A stretch of DNA of 64,000 nt, taken from positions 18,811,001-18,875,000 of the forward strand of contig OX031058.1 in the NCBI GenBank assembly GCA_943736015.1. Direction: 5' to 3'. Shown here in pieces: positions 30,501-34,048 of the stretch (position 1 is the stretch's first letter; each line of letters begins with the position of its first letter). The position numbers were made by a program, and so were the translations under genes. The notes below the pieces were generated by a model. It was given only the letters and a program-made list of their open reading frames with translations. It ran no database searches and was not told the origin of the DNA. Source of the DNA: Tridacna crocea (lineage: Eukaryota > Mollusca > Bivalvia > Cardiida > Cardiidae).

Positions 30501-31891
30501 CTTACCCCAAGATTTACAGCTCCAGGGCTAGGTGTACCATTGAAACAAAAAAAGCTACTGGGATAACTGTTCACTAATATAAGTCTACCTCGCTGTTTAT
30601 GTACTATAGAGTGAATATTTTTTTGTTTACATAGTCTTACTTGCCTGCTACACTGACTTAATTTGAGAATAATTGAGTTTAAAACATAATAAAGGGAGGT
30701 AATCATGTAATAGAAAATTTTCTCCATTCACTTGTGCATATCATTTATTATGATAATAAAAGAATGTTGTTTGGTACAGAAGTACTCTCAAAAGTCCTTA
30801 TGTTTTTATGCAATATTGTGGTAAAAGGAGCACTGTCTCAGGAAGTAGCACTTAACAGATTTTCTTTTTTCCCCCTCAATATTTTCTGCATTGTAAGATT
30901 AAAACAAAATTGTGTTATATATTAAAAAAATAACCATTCATCAAAGGAAACCAAGAAATCAGTCTTTGTGCTTTTTATGCAAATCTTGTGGGAAAATGAG
31001 CACTATCCCAGGAAACGGTATAGAGCAAATGTTCCTTTTCCCCCAATATTTCTACAATATAAGATTAAATATATAGATGATTTATTATTATTGACATAAT
31101 TATGTGAATGAAAGTTTGAAACTACATGTATAAGTTTAAAGTAAAGTTTGTTCAATGCTACATGTGCATATTTATTAAAAAAAAAGAACAAACAAAAAAC
31201 AACTTCACACGCTTATTTTGTCGATTATTTTTTGTAAGAAAAAGTTGTTGGCCATTATTTTATTTGTGCCAGAGCTAGCACTGCCATGTTTTGATTTCTG
31301 TTGAAGTATGCCTACAATTATATATGTTGAAAACTACACATTGGCACAAAGGTAAGATTTAGATATTAACTAACATCAGTCTTTTTGTAAAGATTAATCA
31401 TTTATTAGTGTAACAATCCATGCCCATTTTATAAGGTCATTGGAAATTTTGTCGCACAGAGCCACTTGAAAAGATGCGGCTAAGATACTTTTAATGAACC
31501 ATCAAAACATTGCTCTAAAGGTGTCTGCGAAGATCAATAATAAAAATAGCATCGGAGCAGACCTTCAGACTGAAGGTAGGTACTTCAGTCACGATTACTT
31601 CCCTTAGACTGTAAATGTGTAAATTCAACTCACGTCAGCTGCTTCATCCTCAGGCGGCGGGGGTTCTGGTGGTAGTGGTGGGGCTTCCTCACCCGGTGGT
31701 GGAGGTATGATTGTCGCTGGTAATGGAGCAGGTGGAGGCCCAGCTGCTGGCGGAGCCGGAGGAATCGTTCCCATAGGCTGCATCGGTCCTGGATGTTGGG
31801 GCGGCCATCCATACGCTTGCGGCTGTAATTGAATCATAGGAAACTGGGGCTGAGCAAATTGGGGATGCATGGACCCCCATGCTGGAAACAT
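446..31891 (-). CDS. YLPM1: YLPM1 (YLP motif-containing protein 1 / ZAP3), partial, ten coding exons
   Basis: Ten exons join in one open frame of 1334 codons plus one base. Seen: the start MFPAWG, a proline-rich N-terminus, E-E-x-R-L..AAQWQQ and YEQWKKQYDDW segments, SHPNKEQFQQYLQQWQTYEKQM, RG-rich and DPY-repeat regions, and two IDYGH motifs. Known: vertebrate YLPM1 starts MYPNWG and has the same order of segments (EEDARLKQLQAAAAHWQQ; YQEWEREFQLWEEQ; YPHKDQLQEYEKQW). It is a nuclear protein associated with PP1 and RNA-processing factors, with a C-terminal P-loop kinase-like domain. That domain and the stop codon are missing because the gene runs off the left edge. Introns are 0.8 to 6.1 kb, all GT-AG, and full of transposons. 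Identity rests on recognition of conserved blocks; much of the protein is low complexity. Confidence 0.86.
1328..1449 (-). CDS. YLPM1: YLPM1 exon 9, residues 1255-1296
   Basis: It reads RGFEDRYDPYRSRSPLTSNE, then PGVFKPAETIDYGHKPSSGS. The acceptor is TAACAACAG and the donor is GTAAGT at 1327. The motif ETIDYGH is a conserved YLPM1 signature as I recall it, and it recurs in exon 10. The exon is 122 nt, phase 2 to 1. Confidence 0.83.
1691..1922 (+). mobile_element. MITE-A copy, diverged ends
   Basis: The hairpin is intact (loop GGTTATC), but both termini are eroded (AACTCTTTCAA and AAAGGGCTAA). Confidence 0.65.
1940..2345. repeat. Imperfect tandem repeat, ~170-bp unit, bivalve-type
   Basis: Related units carry 'GTGACCCAATTTC..', 'CAAACATTCAGACAGTTTCAT' (and CAAACAATCTGACCAAGTTT), and 'GTGGCCTC(T/C)A(A/G)A(A/G)TGCAC'. 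Three diverged units are visible. This kind of repeat is familiar to me from bivalve introns. Confidence 0.5.
2350..2605 (-). mobile_element. tRNA-derived SINE (minus strand)
   Basis: Read on the minus strand, 2603-2527 is tRNA-like: GTAGCTCAGTCTGTAGC resembles a pol III A box and GGTTCAAACCC a B box. The body follows downstream (GGATTCATTTTTCTCTC, GGGAAAGCAGCCACTGGCTC, AGCACTGGTAAAAAGA) and aligns by eye with the body of the SINE at 59597-59917. A functional tRNA is unlikely because the body is shared. Confidence 0.65.
2690..2895. mobile_element. Diverged palindromic element related to the one at 45553
   Basis: It contains 'GGGTCTGTATTCAACAACTATTCT', the inverted pair TTCTGATTGG / TTTAGCCAATCAGAA, and 'CTAAGAATGGTTTG'. 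It matches the arm order of the 45553-45755 palindrome but is degraded, with A-rich insertions. Confidence 0.5.
3217..3398 (-). CDS. YLPM1: YLPM1 exon 8 (DPY-repeat exon), residues 1195-1255
   Basis: The exon encodes about nine RDPY/PDPY/YDPY units (ERDPYARDPYERDRYPDPY at the start). The acceptor is CTTTACACACAG at 3399-3400 and the donor is GTATTT at 3216; the phase is 0 to 2. Vertebrate YLPM1 has comparable R/D/P/Y-rich sequence before its C-terminal domain. The frame joins exon 9 exactly through a split arginine codon. Confidence 0.82.
3569..3773 (+). mobile_element. MITE-B copy
   Basis: Subfamily B: begins TTAACCCTTTACTCCATAGA and contains AAGGTGTCATATACACATAA. The hairpin has lost part of its left arm; the right end reads AGGTAAAGGGTAG. 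Confidence 0.7.
3817..4043 (+). mobile_element. MITE-A copy
   Basis: Left terminus TTTACCAAACAAC, right terminus GTGTGGTGAGCGGTTAA; the hairpin has several mismatches. Confidence 0.65.
4288..4516 (-). mobile_element. MITE-A copy
   Basis: Both TTAA ends are present and the hairpin is near perfect. A duplicated end fragment (AGTCTAAAATTTTGTTGTCT..) follows at 4517-4557. Confidence 0.78.
4691..4918 (+). mobile_element. MITE-A copy
   Basis: Left CTAAACCTTTACCAAAG, right end AAAGAATTAA; the hairpin core is intact. Confidence 0.68.
5205..5430 (-). mobile_element. MITE-A copy
   Basis: Starts TATCCCTTTACCACACAATC and ends GGTAAAGAGTTAG; the hairpin has two mismatches. Confidence 0.68.
5466..5724 (-). 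mobile_element. MITE-A copy next to exon 7 donor
   Basis: It has an extra internal duplication of the 'ACATTGTTTTCTACC' flank. Its TTAA end is at intron position 14 after the exon 7 donor. Confidence 0.7.
5738..6223 (-). CDS. YLPM1: YLPM1 exon 7 (acidic exon), residues 1033-1194
   Basis: The acceptor is CACATATAG at 6224-6225. The frame reads NKFGKRKWGDSQGQFDTADD, then a D/E/Q/Y-rich stretch (EEDYYQGQDQDAYGQ, LEEYGQEAEYDQDAQ), then basic RD-rich repeats (GRPGPEDRFRRGLDPYGREE, RDDLERDRFARDRFGFPG). The donor is GTGAGT at 5737, phase 0. The switch from acidic to RD-rich halves suggests an intrinsically disordered, charge-patterned segment. A MITE's TTAA (5721-5724) starts 13 bp past the donor. 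Confidence 0.84.
6304..6513 (+). mobile_element. MITE-B copy
   Basis: TTAACCCTTTGCTCCATAGA start. The hairpin GTGAAATTGCTCATGATGAG with matching arm is the B-type stem. Its right TTAA is shared with the next copy. Confidence 0.75.
6510..6696 (-). mobile_element. MITE-A copy, left end truncated
   Basis: It begins at the shared TTAA but lacks the outer terminal motif. Its stem is chimeric: GTGAAATTGCTGGTAACCAG. Confidence 0.62.
6700..6881 (+). mobile_element. MITE-A copy, left truncated
   Basis: The right arm (AAGGCTCCTTCCTCAAGG..GGGTTTAA) and the hairpin are present; the left terminus is missing. Confidence 0.55.
7060..8071. mobile_element. Non-autonomous DNA transposon with TACCGTAATTTGC inverted ends
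   Basis: The left end reads TACCGTAATTTGCATATGTT then TTGGGACA; the right end is TGTCCCAAAATTTAAGCAAA then TTACGGTA. Ends are inverted over ~28 bp with one small gap. Several 'TTTTGGGACA' motifs sit near each end. If the TA is a target duplication, a Tc1/mariner-type element would fit. The interior has one 124-codon minus-strand ORF (7508-7134) of no recognisable family. Confidence 0.65.
8134..8340 (+). mobile_element. MITE-A copy, degraded hairpin
   Basis: Both arms are recognisable (TTTTAGACCAGTCCAAAC; GGCTTCTTTCACAGGGTCG), but part of the hairpin left of centre has been lost. Confidence 0.6.
8505..9010. repeat. TGACCTTGACC-type tandem repeat, three ~170-bp units
   Basis: Units begin near 8505, 8648 and 8838. 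Each has 'TGACCTTGACCTTG', '(C/G)AACAAATG(A/C)(C/T)', 'TTCTTAAATC(A/C)(G/A)TTAA', and 'GT(T/A)G(C/T)(T/A)(T/C)G(A/C)A' blocks. Repeats built around TGACCTTGACC are familiar from mollusc DNA. Confidence 0.55.
9097..9283 (+). mobile_element. MITE-A copy with deleted hairpin centre
   Basis: TTAACCCATTACC start and GGTAATGGGTTAA end are intact, but the stem is reduced to GTGGGAAAAAAGGCTTTCCCAC. Confidence 0.75.
9378..10607 (-). CDS. YLPM1: YLPM1 exon 6 (RG-repeat exon), residues 623-1032
   Basis: The exon starts GEVFEPPPEEKTEKP after a weak-looking acceptor (TTATTTCCATAAAG). A serine-rich region follows, then three ~22-residue repeats with EGQGPPW, EGQGPSW and EGQGPPW (about residues 765-815), a charged REQREKRTQEHEQEQ linker, and an array of about ten GGRGRGD/FRGRGRG units spaced 14-17 residues (about 868-1022). 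RG arrays of this kind are usually RNA-binding and methylated by arginine methyltransferases. The donor is GTATGT at 9377 and the phase is 0 at both ends. At 1230 nt it is the longest exon here. Confidence 0.85.
10737..10928. mobile_element. Palindromic element 'H' (CAGAGCTCCAG ends)
   Basis: The whole 192 bp folds back: CAGAGCTCCAGATAG pairs with CACCTGGAGCTCTG, and the centre TGGGTACTCATTAGAATCG / CGATTCTAATGAGTACCC is almost perfect. A second copy surrounds element G at 21938-22915. The CAG-type ends recall hAT elements, but no clean 8-bp duplication is present. Confidence 0.7.
10930..11100 (-). mobile_element. MITE-A copy, left truncated
   Basis: It abuts element H. The stem GAAATTGCTGG/CAGCATTTTC is asymmetric. 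The outer left terminus is missing. Confidence 0.55.
11438..11668 (+). mobile_element. MITE-A copy
   Basis: Left TACTCTTTCCCAAACTGC, right GGTAAAGGTTAA; the hairpin is perfect across the central 40 bases. Confidence 0.72.
11801..12026 (-). mobile_element. MITE-A copy
   Basis: TTAAAAACCTTTACCAAACA start; right end GGTTTGGTAAAAGAG lacks TTAA because a second partial copy follows. Confidence 0.65.
12027..12181 (-). mobile_element. MITE-A fragment
   Basis: Contains ATGCTAATGCCATTACTTTC and TTTTCTACTACTCCACAGAC, then an arm ending GATAAAAAGGTAAAA. Half an element. Confidence 0.5.
12186..12414 (+). mobile_element. MITE-A copy next to exon 5 donor
   Basis: TTAACTCATTACCAAACAAT start and GGTAATGGGTTAA end. 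It lies 13 bp inside the intron after exon 5. Confidence 0.8.
12428..12584 (-). CDS. YLPM1: YLPM1 exon 5, residues 570-622
   Basis: Two AGs compete at the acceptor; only the upstream one (exon starting at 12584) keeps the frame open, because starting at 12580 meets a stop after seven codons. The peptide is G/M/P/Q-rich: QHNQRGGLSQQGRGGHQ, then MGPRMNQPPPRMMGPHGMM and RPEMKQPEVFQ. The donor is CAG|GTTAAA at 12427, a weak match to consensus. A MITE's TTAA (12411-12414) begins 13 bp inside the intron. The phase is 0 at the 3' end. Confidence 0.78.
12950..13160 (+). mobile_element. MITE-A relic
   Basis: Only scattered arm motifs remain (ACACTTTACAACACACAA; AACATTTGCAGCTGACAGAC; TTTTCCAGAAGCTCTTGCC). 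Confidence 0.35.
13379..13841 (+). mobile_element. Element 'D' (TTTAAAGGTGG ends), lacking its second arm
   Basis: It starts TTTAAAGGTGGGTATTTAGA and ends AAAATCTGAAGGGCCACCTTTAA, with a central segment containing AACCTGGGCCGTAGTAAATC. It shares all blocks with 24417-25105 and, in part, with 24001, 48382 and 58056. The right end directly abuts a MITE-A copy. Confidence 0.65.
13838..14066 (-). mobile_element. MITE-A copy
   Basis: Shares its left TTAA with the end of element D. The stem reads GAGAATATGCTGGTAATCAG. Confidence 0.75.
14145..14371 (+). mobile_element. MITE-A copy
   Basis: Starts TTCACTCATTACCAAACG and ends GGTAATGGGTTAA; the hairpin is near perfect. Confidence 0.75.
14543..14778 (+). 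mobile_element. MITE-B copy
   Basis: TTAACCCTTTACTCCATAGA start and GGGGTAAAGGGTTAA end. The stem is GTGAAATTGCTCGTGCCAAG, B type. Confidence 0.78.
14978..16178 (-). CDS. YLPM1: YLPM1 exon 4, residues 170-570
   Basis: The acceptor is CCACTGCAACAG at 16179-16180. The exon opens HPNKEQFQQYLQQWQTYEKQ, matching vertebrate YPHKDQLQEYEKQW. Then come a lysine-rich coiled stretch, a P/G/M-rich region (about residues 220-320), an acidic linker with DMDLDTSD, a predicted helical block (about 338-445, NNRQLLEELL to NLLRVDSQEL), RGRG and GGNRGRGG motifs (about 455-475), an S/Q/N-rich region, and a tail with FPLSLLDLKFDKPP. The donor is GTAAGT at 14977. I do not recognise the helical block as a known domain. 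The exon is 1201 nt and ends in phase 2. Confidence 0.86.
16205..16440 (+). mobile_element. MITE-A copy close to exon 4 acceptor
   Basis: Starts TTTACTCTTTACCACATAAG, only 25 bp upstream (in gene sense) of the exon 4 AG, so the branch point may lie inside it. Right end AAAAGGTTAA. Confidence 0.72.
16496..16632 (+). mobile_element. MITE-A fragment interrupted by LINE
   Basis: Hairpin remnant (GAGAAAATGCTGGTTACCAG) and right end GAGGTAATGGGTTTAA. The LINE's truncated 5' end starts immediately after. Confidence 0.6.
16656..20069 (+). CDS. LINE ORF2: apurinic-type endonuclease / reverse transcriptase / C-terminal Cys-His motif
   Basis: This 1137-codon ORF has no interruptions. Residues 1-~250 are most of an exonuclease-endonuclease-phosphatase domain (GGLALYVR; LVGDWNSRVG; SAIDYLLS; WSDHSTLSF), but the leading N..GL and ETW strands are absent or reduced to IIFWTDG. 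Residues ~530-800 are a reverse transcriptase: LFKKGD, NYRGITLVSC, FVDFTKAFDSV, GLKQGEIMSP and the catalytic FADD (residues 737-740). Near the end is CLLC..EDEFHFVLKC, a CCHC-like motif found in many LINE proteins. No RNase H is seen. The clade (Jockey/I/CR1-like group) cannot be settled here. The first ATG may not be the native start. Confidence 0.9.
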   Translation: MIIFWTDGLTKRTKQQIHIFGDIRRYSVIIIHPSKSDLSINGFTCYNFYRKFQHRKAKRCSGGLALYVRNSIIDGVKVIRNHFDTIVWLKLDKTFFGLENDVFLCGVYLWCEGSPAYDVFDTDLFNLLEADIFEFSEVGSVYLVGDWNSRVGSRNDFVNFDFFNEYIDEDDYIPDSPSVRASFDSTCNSHGMRLLDLCKSTSLRIVNGRLNKGEYTYISENGASAIDYLLSKSENFRFITDFCISDFNIWSDHSTLSFSLHTNVNRCNLNNDPPLHTFKWDSENKDLFRSGLISILSHLNNITGNLNTRDRSSVDNAVTDFTRAIRDIADPLFCSTIYQRDNRSNICFTDTHIPKNKEWFDDECLIAKTSYMDALHDFNIYKSEYARLKLCTKKKEYKTLLKKKRKQYDNKLIKKIENLRFSKPKQFWRFFKTRKKSLLGNDLQIGDFKNYFSGLWNDISSVKNDLAEYFCENHRFDVYNDYCYSDLDRPISLDELYNGVKTLNRGKAYGPDCLLNEYFIESMDIIGAHVCDIFNCILDSGFFPESWMDGIIVPLFKKGDVNNVHNYRGITLVSCLSKLFTSVLNKRIEKFCNENNTITDAQFAFVKGRSTVDAMFILLSIIQSRLNDKKRLYCSFVDFTKAFDSVYRNALWLKLYKCGIGGKCLRIIKDMYSKVKSCVRLHGGLSDSFEIPVGLKQGEIMSPLLWALFIEDLELFLQGDFNSGIQIDELEIILLLFADDLVIFGNSPKDLQNSLNKLYEYCQTWGLEVNTQKTKVMVFRKKGKILPNECFTYNNIVLENVDHFNYLGTVFSYTGNFCNNQEQITGKALKALNVLLTNCSKYKMKPKILCQLFDSFVGSILSYAAPIWGYTKSKSIERIHMKFCKRILNVRQSTCNAVVYAELGRYPLFINRYVQILKYWFKLKSTENIILKTVYRLSHEQCEKGCRNWVSDVKSMLNEHGFSNIWENPFSVNGKNFVQYFRQRLIDNYTQSCFSLIANASSLQVYKYLKDTLQYELYLDILPPDLRFFITRLRTSSHSLRIQTCRFSENRIPRNERVCLLCTSGETEDEFHFVLKCPFFDHLRKKYIKEYYRIRPSTYKLLELLNSTNKNEIFNLANYVKNALFERTSYTHQLTAD
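20125..20180. repeat. Imperfect GT-rich microsatellite
   Basis: A run of TGTGTG interrupted by GGGTGTGCGAG, inside the 3' UTR of the LINE. Confidence 0.7.
20380..20520 (-). mobile_element. MITE-A relic
   Basis: Motifs CACTTTACCACACAAATGC, TTGAAAGCATTGCTGGAAAA and TTTTCTCCTTTTCCCC remain; the ends are lost. Confidence 0.4.
20653..20760 (-). CDS. YLPM1: YLPM1 exon 3, residues 134-170
   Basis: The acceptor is TTAGCTGTAG at 20761-20764. After the split serine codon the exon reads GLQAILDGIKKEEDEFNAQY then EQWKKQYDDWREQNK. Spaced aromatic residues (Y, W, Y, W) in a charged helix match vertebrate YQEWEREFQLWEEQ. The donor is GTATGT at 20652. At 108 nt it begins in phase 1 and ends in phase 1. A MITE boundary (TTAA at 20808-20811) sits 48 bp upstream of the acceptor, in the usual branch-point zone. 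Confidence 0.83.
20808..21161 (+). mobile_element. MITE-A copy with internal duplication
   Basis: TTAA at both ends. The segment TCCTAATTGAAAGCATTT through the hairpin occurs twice (about 20841-20965 and 20968-21088), making the element ~354 bp. It begins 48 bp upstream of the exon 3 acceptor. Confidence 0.78.
21206..21411 (-). mobile_element. MITE-A copy
   Basis: Starts GACCTTTACCACCAGAC; the stem has the variant GAGAAAACGCTGCTAAACAG. The right TTAA is shared with the next copy. Confidence 0.65.
21408..21636 (+). mobile_element. MITE-A copy
   Basis: TTAACTCTTTACCAAACGAC start, GGAAAGGGTTAA end. Shares TTAA with both neighbours. Confidence 0.8.
21633..21847 (+). mobile_element. MITE-A copy, right end truncated
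   Basis: TTAACCCTTTGCCAAATGAC start; stops at TCATAAAAACCAG before unrelated sequence. Confidence 0.7.
21938..22915. mobile_element. Palindromic element 'H', second copy, split by element G
   Basis: The left part 21938-22048 (CAGAACTAGAGCACCAGATA ... GGTACTCATTAGAATCG) and right part 22833-22915 (TTCTAATGTGTACCGACAAC ... TTAGAGCTCTG) together match the 10737-10928 element. The break lies in the palindrome's loop. Confidence 0.65.
22049..22832. mobile_element. Fold-back element 'G' with ATTTCGTACCAT repeat arrays at both ends
   Basis: The left end (22060-22215) has about seven copies of ATTTCGTACCAT or close variants in one orientation, spaced about 20-25 bp; the right end (22725-22815) has about five in the opposite orientation. 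The ~500-bp middle is AT-rich and non-coding. Arrays of inverted subterminal motifs are typical transposase-binding architecture, but I cannot assign a superfamily. Confidence 0.6.
23113..23335 (-). mobile_element. MITE-A copy
   Basis: TTAACCCTGTACCACACAAT start and GGTAAAGGGTTAA end; left stem arm shortened (GAAAAGAAGATGCTGG). Confidence 0.76.
23336..23630 (+). mobile_element. Two overlapping MITE-A fragments
   Basis: A hairpin fragment at 23345-23395 (GAGAAAATGCTGGTTAACAG) is followed by a second degraded copy (ACTTTTTACCTCGCAACAAA ... GCCTTCTTTCTCTGCC). Confidence 0.45.
24001..24171 (-). mobile_element. Element 'D' internal-deletion fragment
   Basis: Starts TTTAAAGGTGGCGGCAGGCC (reverse of the D right end) and ends in GGGGTGAAATCTGAAAATAG, with the central GGGCCGTAG block missing. 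It abuts a MITE-A copy. Confidence 0.5.
24172..24402 (-). mobile_element. MITE-A copy
   Basis: TTAACCCGTTACCACACAAT start, GGTAATGGGTTAA end, hairpin perfect apart from the loop (GGTGACC). Confidence 0.8.
24417..25105 (+). mobile_element. Element 'D', most complete copy
   Basis: A left arm (24421-24560, AAAGGTGGGTATTTAGAATT ...) reappears inverted at 24965-25105 (... AAACCTAAATACCT). Between them is the unique centre with TTTCGCGCCAAAAATC and CCTGGGCCGTAGTAAATC. The 13379 copy has only the first arm and centre. Confidence 0.6.
25205..25316. mobile_element. MITE-A hairpin relic
   Basis: Stem AAAGAAAATGCTGGTGAGCA with its complement. Flanks are short; it lies in intron 2 about 45 bp from exon 2. 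Confidence 0.45.
25359..25500 (-). CDS. YLPM1: YLPM1 exon 2, residues 87-134
   Basis: The acceptor is ...GTTATTGTTACAG at 25501-25502 and the exon starts in phase 0 with TGMVATDPEEEQRLQNLKNQ. It continues AAQWQQTLQMQQQQW, then a run of alanines, prolines and serines. This matches the vertebrate block EEDARLKQLQAAAAHWQQ. The donor is GTAAAT at 25358-25353 (exon ends in phase 1); this is the only GT that lets exon 3 join in frame. A decayed palindromic MITE lies about 45-150 bp downstream in the intron. Confidence 0.84.
26553..26714 (+). pseudogene. Possible start of the second Harbinger ORF, truncated
   Basis: A 53-codon ORF begins MPPKRRAKSRSKPHVAMPDF; a basic start then acidic AEEL. Harbinger elements usually carry a second (Myb-like) gene facing the transposase. 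Its position and orientation fit, but the sequence is too short to prove it, and the last third reads through the deletion joint. Confidence 0.4.
26635..27003 (-). pseudogene. Harbinger transposase N-terminal fragment
   Basis: The 122-codon ORF has RFWVRPWLSADRRLQFGHYD, FNYMRMEPRMFDEILQRVGP and RALEPGLKLAIT, which I recognise as the N-terminal part of metazoan Harbinger DDE transposases. Homology stops at LKLAIT; the last ~15 residues are unrelated, so the break is near 26680. The full family protein is about 350-400 residues and all catalytic acidic residues are missing. Confidence 0.85.
27418..28550. other. Intron 1 sequence with nothing assigned
   Basis: Small ORFs at 27557-27838 (+) and 28234-28608 (+) have no recognisable motifs and no splice or repeat support. 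I see no repeat family here. Confidence 0.5.
28550..30450 (-). mobile_element. Diverged relative of the hAT-like element, split by it
   Basis: Flanks 28944-29018 and 30202-30400 of the inner element, when joined, align by eye in inverted orientation with the inner element's own 29260-29535 segment (GAGACCTCACGTAAGAAAAA at one end, ACGGAAACCCATGACACAAC at the other). Similarity continues weakly leftward (TTAATTTCAATTCTATAATG) to TCGAT-rich sequence at 28560-28650. The outer limits are not defined. Confidence 0.5.
29019..30193. mobile_element. hAT-like non-autonomous transposon with 8-bp target duplication
   Basis: Ends are TAGGGCTCCGTATCGG and, inverted, TAGGGCTCCGTACCGG. GACTTGAA lies immediately outside both ends (29011-29018 and 30194-30201), a perfect 8-bp duplication as hAT elements produce. 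Both subterminal regions are rich in TCGATA motifs. There is no transposase ORF; the longest internal ORFs are short and unremarkable. Confidence 0.82.
30450..31630. other. Intron 1 sequence, AT-rich; two hairpin relics
   Basis: Near 30815-30895 and 30985-31060 are relics similar to each other (TTGTGG(T/G)AAAA(G/T)GAGCAC, TTTTCCCCC(T/A)CAATATTT), possibly decayed MITE relatives. Otherwise nothing assigned. Confidence 0.4.
31634..31891 (-). CDS. YLPM1: YLPM1 exon 1 (start exon), residues 1-86
   Basis: It encodes MFPAWGSMHPQFAQ, then a P/G/A-rich stretch ending PPLPPEPPPPEDEAADV. The frame is open upstream to a Met at 32020, but MFPAWG was chosen because the vertebrate protein begins MYPNWG and because this ATG has A at -3 (acaaaATGT). 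The donor is GTGAGT at 31633-31628 and the exon ends in phase 0. The tail of acidic and proline residues matches the segment preceding the W-rich region in vertebrate YLPM1. The 5' UTR and promoter must lie above 31891; no TATA box is evident. Confidence 0.86.
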
Positions 31892-32436
31892 TTTGTCCGT
31901 TTTATCCCAAAGTGGAAGGCATGAAACGTTCACGGGTCCACTGTTCTTTTTGTCAACAATGGCGGCGTGCTTTCTGGTTCTCTGCTTAAAGACGGTGGGA
32001 AGACATTTCGCCCCTAACACGTTTCCCCCCTAGTCATTTCGCTCCTGTTTTACACCCTCTCCTAAGTCATAGTAGTTTCGGCCCAAAAATATTTCCCTTG
32101 CAGTCCTTTTATGTAATTTGTATTAGAAATTTATTAACGTTGATTATCTATTGGACATTTCATTCATAGGTTAGACAATTGTGAGAAAAGTAGCCTGTAA
32201 ATGCTGTTTACCATAACACCTTGGAACCACATTTATATACATATCACGAATAAACTATTATCGATATTTGTATCTTCAGCCCATTATGGAAGATACGACA
32301 GATACTAGGTTATGTCACGATATGCTCTCATACTGTTTTTTGTAAATAATTTCCCATTCCACAAAATTGTTTTACATATTTTCAATCATCAAAAACTCAG
32401 TTCCCGTTTGTTATTGAACTTGTGCACTTTTGTTAT
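31892..32436 (-). promoter_or_regulatory. Presumed YLPM1 5' UTR and promoter region
   Basis: Immediately upstream of the start codon. The sequence near 31960 is locally GC-richer (ATGGCGGCGTGC). No TATA box, initiator or other element can be assigned with confidence; placement is by position only. Confidence 0.3.
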
Positions 32437-32665
32437 TCAACCCTTTACCTAACAAACCCTGGTTTTCACGGCCCTGGGGATGAAGCCTTCTGAAAACATT
32501 GTTGGAAAAGGAGAAAATGGTGATAACCAGCATTTTCTCCTTTTCCCACAATGGTTTCAACTCTTCCAAAGTCAAGTTTCAATGTTTGAGTCACGTTCAT
32601 TTTGTCACCAGCAAATGGTTTCAACTTAGACAAGACTAAAATTTTGTCATTTTGGCAAAGAGTTA
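32437..32665 (-). mobile_element. MITE-A copy
   Basis: Starts CAACCCTTTACCTAACAAAC, ends GGCAAAGAGTTAA; stem has ATGGTGATAACCAG on the left arm. Confidence 0.72.
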
Positions 32666-32688
32666 ATGCGCCTTAGTAGATCTTACTA

Positions 32689-32916
32689 TTAACTCTTTCC
32701 CAAACAATCCCTGGTTTTTACGGATCTGGAATAGCAGCCTTTTGAAAACATTGTGGGAAAAGGAGAAAATGCTGGTAACCAGCATTTTCTCCTTTTCCCA
32801 CAATGTTTTCAACCTTTTCATAGACAGAAATCATCTTTTCAGCCAGAGTTGAATTGTTGTCTGCAAATGCTTTCAATTTGGCCTAGTCCAAAAGTTTGTC
32901 GTTTGGGAAAGGGTTA
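32689..32916 (-). mobile_element. MITE-A copy
   Basis: TTAACTCTTTCCCAAACAAT start, GGGAAAGGGTTAA end; one of the cleanest hairpins in the window. Confidence 0.8.
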
Positions 32917-33004
32917 AACTAGTACTCATTGTATCTCCCGTAGCTGTCCGATAGACGAAGATCTACGAGATAGACAACAGGCTGCCAGTTTGACCTTTCC
33001 TGAT

Positions 33005-33190
33005 GGCAGTATTGTAGACTCGTCCAGGTTGAAGGCATTCGCAGACAAACTGAAATATTTAAGTTCTTCTGAAATGATGACGTCCGTCTTTCAAGGTGTA
33101 GAAAATGTTGTAGAAATCAGAGAAAACGATGGTTACTCAGTGTATTTTCTTCTTTTCCCTGGATGCTTTCAAAAAGACTTTCATGGGGGC
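33005..33190 (+). mobile_element. MITE-A relic
   Basis: Arm GTCCAGGTTGAAGGCATTCG and degraded hairpin GAGAAAACGATGGTTACTCA; no right terminus. Confidence 0.45.
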
Positions 33191-33193
33191 CAG

Positions 33194-33395
33194 TTAACCC
33201 TCTTCCACACTATGATCACGAGTTTTAACGACCCTGACAAAGAAGTCTCTTGAAAACATTGCTGGAAAAGGATGACAAATGTTACAATCATTTTCTACTT
33301 TTCTCAAAACATTTTTATCGTATCAAAGACAGATCTACTCTATCTTTACTAGAATTTTACAAAGTTTTAGATTTGTCCGAATTGAAACTGCGGTA
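33194..33395 (-). mobile_element. MITE-A copy, right truncated
   Basis: TTAACCCTCTTCCACACTAT start; the hairpin is disrupted and the right arm ends at TTGTCCGAATTGAAACTG. Confidence 0.55.
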
Positions 33396-33689
33396 AAATA
33401 CGGATGGCCAGGACCTGGAGATTAGCTTTGAAAGACGACAGGGCTAAAGCCTTATCTCTAGAGCACAATGTGGAAAAAGGAAACGTGATGGCTGCTAGCA
33501 CCTAGAATATTTTCTAAAAGCGTAAAGGTTTTAAAGGGTCTCTCTAGATTTCTTCAATCACGCTTAACTTAGGAAAGTGTTTTATTTCTGAAGTTAGCCA
33601 ACAGAATAAAATGAGTAAGGTAATACCTTGCAAACCATCTATGGATAACAAGCGCAGGCGTCCAATAAAACAGACGGTACTTTCTCCTT

Positions 33690-33775
33690 GGGATATGTAG
33701 CCTCTAAAGGTATTTATGGAAATTCGTCTCAGAATTTCGCAAAGGATTGTGAGAATGCCGCATAAACAGTAACAC
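33690..33775 (+). mobile_element. Element 'D' relic
   Basis: ATGTAGCCTCTAAAGGTATTTATGG and AAAGGATTGTGAGAATG resemble the D centre. Confidence 0.3.
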
Positions 33776-34048
33776 TTGTCGATGTCTCTCTAGAAAACAC
33801 GTAGGATGACATCAAATCAGGTCTCAGGAAAAAACGGGCTGACCGACTGTAAAATGTATTTCCTATTATTCATACGCAAACGTTTCACCATTTACTTGAT
33901 GTATATAATTATGCCAGATTTCCTTTCTTCGCCCTTTCAAAGGAAATTTATTCAGTAATATGTTTGTGTTTTACATAATTCGAATTAGGCAGAAAAAAAT
34001 AGGAACTGGCCTACAAGACAGACCAACTAGTTACATCATGGTAATGTT

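Noticed and set aside
31892..32020. Upstream Met (MLGAKCLPTV..) as the YLPM1 start
   Set aside because: The extension has no resemblance to the family and the MFPAWG start matches the vertebrate N-terminus.
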